The position numbers were made by a program, and so were the translations under genes. Source: Siniperca chuatsi (Eukaryota; Chordata; Actinopteri; Centrarchiformes; Sinipercidae). Taken from it: DNA of 64,000 bases. The stretch lies in assembly GCF_020085105.1 (NCBI RefSeq), contig NC_058042.1:23395501-23459500 (forward strand), in the 5' to 3' direction. This document shows, piece after piece, positions 1 through 11,340 of this stretch (its first letter is position 1; each line of letters begins with the position of its first letter). The notes under the pieces were generated by a model. The model was given only the letters and a program-made list of their open reading frames with translations, was not told the origin of the DNA and ran no database searches.

Positions 1-1245
1 AGTACAAGTTTAGTACAGACACACAGTCATGGCTATAAATGGGTCTTTGATTGTTCCCTCTTTCTCTAGTCTCTCCTAACACTCACTTTGTCTGATCTGA
101 CAATTAAATCTGCCACCATATCCTGCTGGTATCCAAACCCCTTGCTGTTTTTTTGTTTATCTTTTTCCTCCATTATTTCGGTTTTCTCTCTCACTCCCAC
201 TCTGTTTTCTCCTCATCTCTTGCCACACACAATATCTGCCAAAGGAATCTGGCATGGCTGCTAATGTCTGATTCGGCCTGGAACAACAAAATATTAAAGA
301 TCTGCTGTCACCACGACATCGGCACTACAGGGAAACCATCTCACAGGGAGATACCAGTGCTATGATATTTAGTTAAGCACATTGATAAAGATTTGTGAAG
401 GAGGAAATAAAGTTGAGAGAAGATAGATGTGTGTGCATGTACAAGTGTTTCAAATTGAAGTGTATATAATTAACATTTTTCAAAGCTTCTTTTTCAAGGT
501 GTGTGTGATTGCGGAAGAGCAGCAGTAGGGGATGTATCTGCCCCTGCCACTGATAAGAAATTACTTTTAGTGACACCTTCCATGCTGACCAGTATTGCTG
601 CAAAGCTATGAGATGTTACTCAGACACACAAACATATGCACTTATAGAAAAACACACACAAATACAAGTCTTTGCTGACTGGAACAGTTTTGCTGTGAGA
701 TTACATCTCCCTCTGATCTGTGAAAAAAGTGCTGTCCCCTCCCACGGGCCAGACGGTAAACAAAAATCACAAAATGCTCCACTGACACACAACAACAAAC
801 AGATGACACGTCTGAGAGACAAAACAAGAATTTACAAATTATTCATGTTTGCTGTTTTAGATCAGTGTTTTTTTTTTCTCATTATCCGTCATTATTGAAG
901 TGATTATTAAGCAGGCATGGATGGTAGAGAGGGATGAGGGTAGGCAAAATAAAAGATTGGAGGTCTGGACAAAGATTTGAGTAAGGAGAGAGAGATGATG
1001 AGAAGAGAAAGAAAAAGAGAAAAAAAATGACAGAGTTCAGTGAAAGTGTGTGGGTTGATAATGAATGTAATCTGCATTTAGATGATATCAGGCTATGTGG
1101 TCATCCCTGATGTGAATTTACTAAGTCTGGTTACAGACCTACAGTTGTTTGAAGAGACACTGCAGAGCTGAGCACTGACATGAACATACCTGCACATCAG
1201 GACTGCACACACGGAGGTATTGCATTCTCTGCTTTGAGCACTTAA

Positions 1246-1247
<2 letters not shown>
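1..1247. other. intergenic, no gene recognised
   Basis: AT-rich sequence with short purine-rich (about 950-1030) and CA/GT-rich stretches. The open frames are short, lack splice context and resemble no family I know. Confidence 0.6.

Positions 1248-1282
<35 letters not shown>
1248..1282. repeat. (TA)n microsatellite
   Basis: Uninterrupted TA dinucleotide run of about 35 bases, read directly from the sequence. Confidence 0.95.
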
Positions 1283-1287
<5 letters not shown>

Positions 1288-1479
1288 ACTGAATACATTT
1301 CTTTTAAATTCACAAGTACACAAATGTATTGTCTAAACCATACATATTAAAGATTTTCAATTAGTGACAGTAATTCAAATATTGTGTAATGATGTAGGCA
1401 TTTCACACAAGCGATTATAACAATTCTTTAAGTCTTATATTTAGTCAGGGTGGTTAGCTCACTACACTGGACAAATGAT

Positions 1480-1850
1480 TTTTATGGAAAAATCAGTATT
1501 TTTTTTTCAATAGATTCCATGTCATGTGACCCAGTGACTCCAAACCAATGCTGCATTTTATTACTACACTGGATAAATGAGACACACCTATTGTTATTGG
1601 ATTTTAGTGCTTCTTCTGTTTTACATAATAAAAAGAGGTGTGTCTCATTTTTCCAGTATAGTAATACAATTCAGCATTAGTTTGGAGTCCCTGGGTCATA
1701 TGACATGGAAACCATTGAAATAAAATGCAGATTTTTCCATGAAAATATTCATTTAAAATAGATGAAGCACTAAAAACCAATAAAAAAAGAGGTGTATCTC
1801 ACTTGAACATTGTTGTAATACAATTTGGCATTGGTTTGGAGTCTCCCGTT
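1480..1850. repeat. foldback (inverted-repeat) MITE-like element with an extra arm
   Basis: The left arm (about 1480-1605) and right arm (about 1625-1745) are imperfect reverse complements around a centre near 1615. Both contain the same core, seen as CAGTGACTCCAAACC on the left and GGTTTGGAGTCCCTGGG on the right, and both carry a GAGACACACCT/AGGTGTGTCTC pair. A third, more diverged right-type arm follows at about 1750-1850. There is no coding capacity. The structure suits a non-autonomous DNA transposon, but the class cannot be named because no terminal repeat or target duplication is clear. Confidence 0.65.
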
Positions 1851-1861
1851 TAGTATACTAC

Positions 1862-3290
1862 AGTTTTTCTCAATCGATTTGGTACATTTCTCCAAACTCA
1901 GGTAACAGCTCTCAAAACAGTTAACACAGTGATCAGTACACTTTGTAATTGTCCTAAACAGATAGTAAATTCTCCTTCATTTCATACAAATCACATATCA
2001 AAAGCATAATTTTCTCAAAACACTGTGCACAAAAATCCCAAATTTTATCACAGCAGTTCATACAGCCAACCAAATCTTTAATATATCAGGAAAAACATTT
2101 GTAACTTTTTCATTGTTCTTCACAAAGACCACAAGCATTTTGTACCATTTTCAAAACACAACAAACTCTGTGAATTGTAAAATAGTCAGTTACACATCTT
2201 GTGTCTTCAATTAACGCCAAATTGTTATCTGATGAGTTAGTAATCCACTCAACACAGAAAAAGCCAATTTCCCAATTGTTCACACAGCTGTCTTACGTAA
2301 TTACAACAACTACAAAAGGGGAAAAGAAGAAGAACAAAGAAGGCAAATGGGGAGATACAGTAAGACAAAAAAAAAGAAGTATGAGCAGTGGAAACAGAAG
2401 AGGTTTAAGAGTGAGAGGTGGTGGCCAGGGTAGAGGGAGAAGAGGAAGAGGAGATAGAGAAAGAGAAAGAAGAGCTGAAGATGTAGGAGGAAGAGCGAGA
2501 AGAGCTGAGGATGTAGGAAGAGGAGAAGAGATTGAAGAGATGGATAGATTGGAGGGCAATGGTATTGTGGAAAGAGAAAATATAAGAAGAGGTGGACAGG
2601 GAGGAAGAGGAGGGCAAAGAGGAAGAGGAGGCCAAGGTGTAAGAGGAGGGAGGAGAGGTAGAATGAGGGTAGGGTACACGCGTGTTTCAAATGAAATCAG
2701 AGCCACACTTATTGACCATGTCATGAATCACGGTCTCTCACTGAGAGAAGCTGGCCAGAGAGTTCAGCCCAATATAAACAGATCCACAGTGGCTTCAATT
2801 ATCCGTACATTTCAGAGGGAAAACCGGTAAGTAACTATATCATTCTACTTTTACAATGAGAGTCCATGTAGTCTTGTTTGACATAGGTCTAGATCTCTAC
2901 AGTAAATGTTCCTGCTTGTCCAAACCTTTTTCAGAATTTAAGTTAGAGAACATTCAGGTGGATGAACAAGACTTTTTTCAGTTGAACAAGAGCATGCCAT
3001 TGTTGACATGGTGGTCCAGAACAACACCCTTCGCCTCAAAGAAATTCAGCAAAGAATAACACAGGACAATCAACTGTTCCACAATATCCACCAATGCAGT
3101 CTCTCCACAATTGACCGTGTTCTAAGAAGAAATGCTATCCGAATGAAGCAAGTATACAAAGTGCCCTTTGAGAGGAACTCCGTTAGAGTGAAGGAGTTGC
3201 AATTCCAGTTTGTTCAAGTATGTGCAACCCAATTACTGCAACTGCAATTACTGTCAACTCAAAGATATATTTTTCCTGAATTTTAAGTAT
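1862..3290 (+). mobile_element. degenerate IS630/Tc1-mariner-like DNA transposon, 3' half missing
   Basis: The element is defined by its transposase-like ORF (see the separate entry). The AT-rich 5' part (1862-2380) contains many CAAAACAC/TTTTCTCAA-like words that could be subterminal repeats, but I could not pair a terminal inverted repeat. Homology to the transposase stops near 3223, before any DDE catalytic region, and unrelated GC-richer sequence begins near 3300. The outer limits are therefore approximate. Confidence 0.55.
2381..3223 (+). pseudogene. IS630-like transposase, N-terminal half, spliced and broken
   Basis: An ATG at 2381 opens a strongly basic Arg/Gly-rich region, repeats of RGGQGGRGG type. 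A helix-turn-helix segment follows, including the words RVSNEIRATLIDHV, LSLREAGQRVQPN and RSTVASIIRTFQRENR. A GTAAGT donor follows at 2827. The best acceptor is at 2946, after which homology resumes (EQEHAIVDMVVQNN, then STIDRVLRRN and KVPFERNSVRVKEL). This order matches fish transposases of the IS630/Tc1-mariner superfamily. A TGA at 2963-2965 sits where the family usually has Arg, consistent with CGA-to-TGA decay. The DDE domain is absent, so this copy cannot be active. Family recognition is from memory. Confidence 0.7.
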
Positions 3291-4042
3291 GTGTCCATGA
3301 ACTATATATATCCTGTCAGGGCCCGGTGCTTCTTCATACCTGAGACTCTTTCTTGGAGTCTGCCGCTGTGATGGTGACTGGATTCTGTTCAGGGAGGTTG
3401 CTGTGGTCCTTTCTCAGAGCCGCCAGCCACTGTGCATCGCTGTTGTGTGATGCCTCCCTGGGTACTGTTGCTCTTGTAGCCAAGCATCTCGAGGATCACT
3501 GCTGCTGAGGCGTATATCAGCTCACGTGATGGTTGTGGTAGGGAGTACCATCAGAAAGTTCTAGGAGACCGTTCACCATCAGTAGTACCATCTAGGAGAC
3601 TTTCTGATGGTACTTCGATGGTACTTGGCGTTGCCTTGTATTCATCCTCTCCATGATCTTATCTTTCAGCTGCCTCGTTCAGTGTGATTTCACTTGGGGC
3701 TTCATGCCCAATCTGACCTGTTGTCCCGGCTCCCCCTTGCCGTAGCATTTGTAGCATCTCGTCAATCTCAAGTTGTGATAGCAGTTGCCGCTTGTGGATG
3801 TTGGAATCACACTGTAAGCCTTGATTGTGGGTTTCGAAGTAACATTTTTCGAAGTAGCATTCCAACAGAGCCTTATTATCGCATCTCGCCCATCTCCGTC
3901 TAGTTCCAGTAGCCCATTTGTCATCTCGATGCTCTGGTTCCCCAACACCTGACGCAGACCTTCATCATCATCATGAGGTAGGCAGTAGCGTCCAAATCGA
4001 GCTATCCAGCCATTCCACACAGGATGATGGTCATTGCTCAAT
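3291..4042. repeat. unassigned repeat-like segment
   Basis: GC-richer than its flanks. It contains a perfect 16-base inverted repeat (3544-3559 with 3599-3614) and a long minus-strand open frame (4101 to 3679) with a fairly coding-like central part (HDDDEGLRQVLGNQSIEM). I do not recognise a family. It is probably a retroelement remnant because it sits beside a tRNA-like block, but this is inference. Confidence 0.35.
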
Positions 4043-4113
4043 GCGTCCCGAGGGGGATTCAAACCCCAGGTCCCCCGTGTGGAAGTCCTGTGACTTACCA
4101 ATTGATACCTCCA
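4043..4113 (-). repeat. tRNA-like block (tRNA pseudogene or SINE head)
   Basis: On the minus strand an A-box-like TATCAATTGG (about 4099-4108) is followed by a B-box-like GGTTTGAATCC (4055-4065). The spacing is roughly that of a tRNA gene and the 3' part is GC-rich. The arms do not pair well enough to call a functional tRNA. A pol III-derived SINE head or tRNA-primed retroelement end is more likely. Confidence 0.35.
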
Positions 4114-4129
4114 TGATTAACTGGAGTCA

Positions 4130-4256
4130 GACACTGCCAAGATGGCGACGGCCAGAGACACCGGAGCCGCCCACTTTGAGCTTTACAATGGCTCTTCAGA
4201 AACCTATGGGTGACGTCACAGACACTACGTCCATTTTTTTAATACAGTTGATGTAT
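4130..4256. repeat. fish interspersed repeat fragment
   Basis: Contains the words CCAAGATGGCGACGG, GAAACCTATGGGTGACGTCA and ACTACGTCCATTTTTT, which I recognise as typical of a common short fish repeat, probably a non-autonomous DNA element. The CRE-like TGACGTCA inside it belongs to the repeat and is not evidence of a promoter here. Confidence 0.45.
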
Positions 4257-5700
4257 TTAACACACATTACATTAAGTGTATTTGCCAGCATAACTAACAC
4301 ATACATGAAATCTTAGCAAAGTTAGCAGCACCAAAGGCTTTGACCCATAAAAAGGAGGTGGTGGAGGGACCTGCAGCAGTGAAACAGTAATAGCATGGCA
4401 AGCTAAAGGGCCGTCACATCTGTCCACAGATATGCAGATGTGCATATGCTACAGGTGCTAATTAACTGATTAGATTCAACAGATTTAAACATTTTTTATT
4501 TATACAGAAGCCATTCACAGTTCAACAGTTCAAGATAATTTTAGTCCTGTTATTATCATGGTAATTACAGTTTTAAATTCTGATTTCTGATACAGCATAC
4601 AACTGAATTGTTATTAAGATCAACACATCTGGAGGTAGGAGGGTGAAACCTTTTTGAGTATGTATTTTTCTTTTTCAAAGCCACTGATCAACTCTGAAGA
4701 CACTGCTTCCATTGTGACCCCATCTCTGAAGAGTAATGAGAAGGCCTATAGGGAAAATTCCCATAATTCTATTGATTACTTAGCTTAATTGGCTGATGTG
4801 TTGAAAAACACAGGTCAGTCAGATCCTGAAAAATCCTGGTTTCAAGTCAAAAGATTTAATGGAATAATTAATGGAATAATGCTGGTACATACCCTTAAAA
4901 TTAAAAATAAGGGCTTTTGTCATCTAGGTTTACTGGCAATGTTAAATTAGTTTGAGTAAAAAATTAAGGGGTTATTTAAATAAATAAAAAATGTGTGTAC
5001 TCTCATCCTCCATTAATAACTTTAAAGGGGTTGGAATTAAGGAGAAATTAATCTAAATGTAAATTTTATTTTAAAAGAATGTGTAATTGGTAAAAAAAAT
5101 ATTTGATCAATTTATATGTTTTGTTGCTATTGCTGTTGTTGTTTTAACTGTTTTCACAAAGTTTAACGGTTAGATATAGCAGTAGTTAAAAATAACATTA
5201 TTTACACATTGAACATTCCCTATTTCCCTAACCCTATTTGTAACCTCAAGATTCTGTACAGTACAGTATGCAAATAGCTAGGGGAAAAGTCAAAACTTTA
5301 TTCTTTACATACCCAGCAGCTTGTTGTATCTTCGAAGACTTTGCCAGCCTGACCTAATGTATGTTCCAGCTGAGAAGAAGAGTAGGGTGGAGCAGCACAA
5401 TCTGTGAAATATCAGATCTTTATCTTTCCGTTCAGAAAGTAGAGATCTGCGAGATCACAAACACCTTTTTAAATGCAACCCGCCAACAGGTCCATGACCA
5501 AATCATGTTGATGTAGGCTATGAGTGCTGTGGTCCCAAATGGATTATGCATTCTAGCTTTGTAGATTCAAACCCCATCTCACTATGACACAGTAAATGCA
5601 TATGTTCAAAGAAAATGCATATAATATTGTCTTTGTATTTCTTTGTTAGATTTCGTTTTAATTGAGCATGAAAAACCTTCCATACTCCTTAGTAGCTTCT
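4257..5700. other. intergenic, no gene recognised
   Basis: AT-rich single-copy-looking sequence upstream of styx. No exon-like open frame with splice sites was found. Confidence 0.6.
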
Positions 5701-5795
5701 CATATCCTGACCTGAGTGTTGTGCGCTTCATAAATCGACCGCGAGACGTCGCTCTTGCTCTCCTTTCCACGAGTCTGTTTGCCATCTGCCGTGCG

Positions 5796-5805
5796 GTCAC
5801 GTGAC
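5796..5805. promoter_or_regulatory. palindromic E-box GTCACGTGAC upstream of styx
   Basis: A perfect 10-base palindrome lies about 140 bases 5' of the styx ATG in a locally CpG-rich stretch. It fits the USF/MiT-TFE (CLEAR-type) E-box consensus. The position suggests the core promoter, but the transcription start is not visible. Confidence 0.5.
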
Positions 5806-5944
5806 ATATCTGTCAGGGGACAGCATGGCGGACATGCATGTGGAGTCTCAAAACAAATCGCATCGATTGCCCAGCTAACCTCGCCACGAGAAACATCGAT
5901 ACTGCGTGCAGATCCGGGCCGGCGGTGCCCGAACAGACAGCAGA

Positions 5945-8634
5945 ATGGACGAGGACAACAAACTTCAGTTCCCGTCTCTGCCCGCGACCAAGGAGGACCT
6001 TCTGGTGAGTGCACAGCAGCCTGCGTTAGCCGATATGTCCACTGTATCTGCCTGGCTAATCTGAGCTAACCTCCACTCCAGCCTCATTGTCTGGCAGCTA
6101 AAATATGAAAATATGCGCTCAGAAGGAAGTTGTGTGTGTTTTGGGGCGTAACACATTAATGTGGATCTGGGAAACATTCTCGCGTCTTTCTTTGAATACG
6201 GCTGCTAACCAACGTTTCTGCTCTCTGTGTCAAGTCTCCAAACATTAGCCACGTATGTACACAAAGTAAACTGGTAACGTTACTCATTTCTCACCCTGTC
6301 TGTGGGCTGAATTAGCTCCAGTAGCTGTCACGTCAACAAAGCTACCTAGCAGAATTTCCCTCAGCTTCTAACCTTGCTTTTGAATTCCCCTTTTACAGGA
6401 CTGGGCTTATCCAATGAGGCGAGAAATGCAGGTATGTGAAATGGGTCTATCGTCGGTAGTATTAATAGTCTTGACAGCAGAATGTCCTTATTCCTGTTTC
6501 TGTATTTGGCGCTGGTTCAATATGCAGCAAATATGTGGATCCCCAGGGTTTGTTTCCCCCACATTTGATAGCAGTTTCTGAATGAATACTGGTAAAAGTA
6601 TCTTGAATGCCACATTATCTACCAACAATAATGTAATTCAATTGTAGGCAAATGTATGAGAAAATGTGTTTGTATAACTTCTAGGAGGAACCTATTGTGA
6701 TGATATGATCATGTCATCGTTTTGGGGTTTTTTTTACAAAATTCTGCAGTCCAAAGTAATGATTAACAAAATGAGTTACTGAGTTTTGAATAACAGTGGA
6801 GCACAGGTGATTGCATTAAATACCAATGTGATTCATATACTATATTGTGTTATTTATATATATATTATTATTATTTTTTTTTTCCTACTAACATGTTAAG
6901 TTCTTGTAGCCCCAGTTCTGAGATAAAGGTTATTTACAGGTTAGAGAACCTGTGATTTAGAGGCTCAGTGTCATATCAATTGTTTTAGAATAGACATTAA
7001 TGTGGAAAAACTTGTCGATGAGCCTCAGTTGTCCTTACTTGAATTATATATGAGTTTATTACAACACAAATCTGATATCAGAGAAGATCTTGGTACAGCT
7101 TGCATACATGGACAAAAATGTAAACTCGTCATATACTTGTCTCAGCTTTATATGGTACCTAAGCTTTGAAGAAATCACACTATAAGGGAGGAGGGTAGAC
7201 ACAGACTCAGTCTGTGACTGACAGCCAAAACCAGATCTCATCCACGCTTATTATGAAGGTTTTAACAATCATGTCATCGCTGTAAGGAGTGTCTCATCTT
7301 GAATGATTTACCGTGTACTAATTCGTTTGAACATCAATCAGTGTTACAGCCTGTGTTGTTAGTGACATCCTGCTCTATCTTTATTTTCAGGAGATATTAC
7401 CTGGACTGCTTTTAGGTCCCTACTCTGCTGCAATGAAAAGCAAGGTAATTTTTTTACATAATTTAACCACTGGTACTTGGAAACATTATTTGCTCGTATT
7501 TTTCTACCTCATATTACTTCTTTTTCTCTTTGTCCAGCTGCCAATTCTTGAGAGACAGGGCATAACGCATATTGTGTGTGTCCGCCAAGACATTGAAGCC
7601 AATTTTATCAAACCTAATTTCCCTCATACATTTAGGTAAGTAAGGACTTGCGTGATCTGTGCGCTCAACTTATAGACTTCAATATTTGATGTGAACTGCT
7701 AAATGCATTTTTGTGTGAAATGTTGAATAAAGTGAAAGTGTTATTTGATCAGGTGCTTTCTTACTAACCCCTGAACTAAATGTTGTATCTTTGCAGATAC
7801 CTTGTGTTAGATATTGCAGACAATCCAGTGGAAAATATAATACGATTTTTCCCTACAGTGAGTTACAAAGTGGGCTTTTTACTTCCTTCTTGGCAAGCTT
7901 TTCATTGACTGAAACGTATTTTACATTATGGCTGATATACTGTATTTCATTTTCCTCCTAACAGACTAAAGAATTTATTGATAGCTGCTTAGCAACAGGA
8001 GGTAAGGATGCATGCTGTTTCCATTTGTCATACTCAAAGTCAAGTAGAAAAAAAGTATTTTATCAACAGTCTTTTGTCTTGCTCTTTTAGGAAAGGTACT
8101 GGTTCATGGTAATGCAGGGATATCAAGAAGGTGAGGTTTGTTTGGGGGTTTTTGATATTCAATCATTTCATAATGGAATATAATTTCACTTCATGCATTG
8201 TATCTCATTATGCTTTAACTACTTTAAAAGTTTTCTAAATATCCTTGGGTATTGTATTTATAATTTCCTTGACTAAATTCTGAGACAAGAGCAGCAGAGC
8301 CGAAATTACAGCTGTGAATATAAAACTGCATCTCCTTTTATTTATTCTGTCAGTGCTGCCTTAGTGATTGCATACCTTATGGAAACATTTGGGATGAAAT
8401 ACAGGTGAGGTTTTTTTGTTTTTTTCCCTCACATCAAATTATGGCTTTCCATTTTACCCCAGTAGAATACAAGTCTTAACTTTTTTAAATAAATGTATGA
8501 TTTTTCAAAGAATGAACAGATTTAGATGCACATTCCATTTTCTTTTGTACCACTATGTGAAAACCATGTACGCCATGCCTGACATACATGTTGAGTTTTG
8601 TTTTGTTTCTACTTTGAGAGTGTGTGTGTGTATG

Positions 8635-8684
<50 letters not shown>

Positions 8685-9572
8685 ACTGCAGCATAATTGT
8701 TAGAATATAAAATGTACCAAACAAAAGCACAATTTTGCTACAGCTAAATTAATAACATATGTATGTTATTCATTTTTTAGTGTCGTTACTGTTTGCAGTG
8801 TATCAGAGGCTGTAGATGTAACCTTCTGCTATGTTCATTGTATAGAGATGCATTCAGCCACGTCCAGGAGAGGAGGTTCTGCATCAACCCCAACGTGGGC
8901 TTTGTGCATCAGCTACAGGTAAGTCTTCTGATCAACATTACAGTCCAATCAATAAATGAACATGTACAGCTCATTCCCTATTAGTGTAAATAAATGCACT
9001 ACTAACTGTTAGCCAATAAAATATACTGTCTTGAGCTCCTTAACTTTAAAAGGCAAGCGTGTGTCTATGTAAATAATGACTGGAGCAAAATGAGTCAGCA
9101 CAACAAAAGCTTGATTCGGTACAGTCAGATCGCTGAGAGGAATACTCTATTGTGTTGCTTTAGCAAAGCTATTATTAAAACTTTAAAATAGAAATAGTAG
9201 GTTAGTCTAGGGTTAGCACTATTGGAAAAGCAGCTGAACGTACTGTGGACTGACAAATCACAGTTTAAACCTATTCAGTCTAACCACTGAGTCGACTGCA
9301 GAGGGCCCAAAGAAAAACAGGTTCCCAAAATATTTAGAGCCCAATTGCACAGCTGTTGTTCAAAAATGACCTAGGGTCACTTAATTGAAGAGTATTTTGG
9401 GGGGGGGTTAAAACAGTATTTTCCCCTCATCACCACTGTGGGCACATTGACTAAACAGAAGTTTCATTTAATTATTCTAAAACTCTTTCAAGTGTAAAGA
9501 ATACATTTGCTGTATCATTGTACTGTTTTCATCTATGTTAAAAAAAATAAAAAAAAAAAAAAATAAATATAA

Positions 9573-9629
<57 letters not shown>

Positions 9630-10596
9630 CATGTAGGAAGTCATTAACTGAAGTAGATGAGGCAAGTTGTAGAATCAATAGGTACAACCAAGAACTTCAG
9701 GTCACAAATTGATATCTCACAATTGAAAAATATGTTGAGGTGAGGTCCTTCTTTCAGCATAGTTATGAGGTGTTTTTGATTGGACATTATTCATACTGAT
9801 GTTAACTACTAAACTCTTATAACTGTAATACTGAGTGTTTGTTTCCTAGGAATATGAAGCGATCTACCTAGCCAAATTGACCATTAAAATGATGTCACCG
9901 ATGCAGTTGGGCAGGTCCTTCTCATTACAAGCTGGGATGCCAGGTTTGAGAAAAGTTTGCTTGAAGTTTGGGCATGGAGTGGCATTAGTTGTTTGTTGGG
10001 CACATTATTGAGTCTGACTCGCGGCATGGCTGACTATATGTATCCCCAGCAATAAGTGATAAAGTTCTAGAGGTGGGGTGCACATCTGTACAAAGCAACT
10101 CTTAATGCTGATAGTTTTTCTTTGAATCAGGCTCTCATTTGCAGATTTTACAGCAAATGGGAACATGTCGATTGTGCATGAATTCATAACTTACTGCATT
10201 CATCTTTTCTCAATGTCATGAAATGTTCCTATTTAAAAGGCACAAACAGACGGTAACATTCAAACACTTTGAAAACTGGCTCATAATTTCCCTTAAAGCT
10301 ATATTTGTTCTCCCTGAATGCTGGTGACTTCACCCAGCACAGACTATGAAGTGCCTGAATGAAGTTCTTTAATCCAGGAGGGTTTAAAGTTATTAAACTG
10401 TATAAGAAAAAGCATTTTCAGTCTAGTTGCTTCTTCTTGAAGTCAACGCGCTTGAAGACTTGCTTGTGTTGATGTATGCAGTATGTTCAGTTATTCTTTT
10501 TGTTTACACATTTCTTTAACAGGAAGCCGCAAACGCAGCCTGGAGGAAGATGAGGACTTTGGAGCAATGCAGGTCACAGCAGCACAGAACGGATGA
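5945..10596 (+). CDS. styx: Serine/threonine/tyrosine-interacting protein (pseudophosphatase)
   Basis: Coding exons: 5945-6004, 6399-6431, 7391-7444, 7538-7635, 7797-7857, 7965-8001, 8091-8130, 8354-8404, 8846-8918, 9850-9943, 10523-10596. All have GT/AG introns, and the total is 224 aa plus TGA, against 223 aa in human. STYX is an inactive dual-specificity phosphatase that binds phosphorylated MAP kinases and acts as a nuclear anchor and competitor. It also antagonises the F-box protein FBXW7. The signature loop reads HGNAGISRS (residues 120-128), with Gly121 where active enzymes have the catalytic Cys. The general DSP fold words are intact (YLVLDIADNP, QERRFCINPN, EYEAIYLAKLTI). The C-terminus ends in a short acidic tail and AQNG, as in mammals. 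The start was chosen by homology and in-frame splicing. The neighbour gnpnat1 converges on it. Confidence 0.95.
8620..8679. repeat. (TG)n-(TATG)-(TA)n microsatellite in styx intron 8
   Basis: TG run followed by a TA run of about 40 bases, read directly. Confidence 0.9.
9541..9626. repeat. poly(A)/(AT)n low-complexity tract in styx intron 9
   Basis: An A-rich stretch passes into about 50 bases of AT dinucleotides. Confidence 0.9.
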
Positions 10597-11340
10597 GCTT
10601 TACTGATATTTAGCCGTGTGGCGCAGTGCACTCAATTTTTTTTTTGTTGTTGTTTGTTACATTTTTAATGGGATTAAAAATGTAAATATTTGAACTTTTT
10701 CTAAGGGGAAGGAACTAGGGTGGGAGCAGGATCACTCATGTCTGAGACATGGAGTACTGATGGGGATCGGCAAATTTGATAACTTTTTTTTTTTTTTTTT
10801 CTTGAGCTGTATGCACTGATGGGAGATTTTTTGCAGTTTTATAGTATTTAAAGCATTTTGCATTTGCAGCGGGACAGTATTGCAATAATGCACTTTCGAT
10901 ACTTGAATTTGTGTAGACGACCAGAATGGGGCAGTCGGCAAAAGGGAAAGTAGCCAGGACGTCGCCCAGTGGAGGACATGAGAAGAGGAATAGCTAATGC
11001 CTTTATTTTGGGAGTAATAGGATTATGGACTAATATCAGGCTTAATGTGGGATAGTAAGGAATGGAAAAATAACAACTCACTGCTTAATAAAAATAAGTC
11101 AATCCTGTTGAGCTGTGGTTTTATATCATAATGTGCTGCTGTGCTTAACAACTTTACATTCTTCTTTCCAGTATTCTGTTTATAAATATTATTATTGAAT
11201 GTTATTTAAAGACACATTTTTACAGTAACACATTGAAAAATAGGATGAAGTTATGCTAAATGCTCCTGTACTTTATATTATTTTAACAAACATTTCTGGA
11301 GGCACTGCTGTGCATGTCAGTAACTACCAATAAAAAAAAC
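10597..11340 (+). terminator. styx 3' UTR with poly(A) signals
   Basis: AATAAA hexamers are present at 11087-11092 and 11329-11334, about 490 and 730 bases after the stop. The end therefore likely lies just past one of them. Which is used cannot be told from sequence. Confidence 0.55.

Noticed and set aside
2293-2724. Minus-strand Pro/Leu/Ser-rich open frames opposite the transposase
   Set aside because: Low-complexity shadow of the Arg/Gly-rich plus-strand frame.
4219-4230. CRE-like TGACGTCA as a promoter
   Set aside because: Falls within a common fish repeat and far from any gene start.
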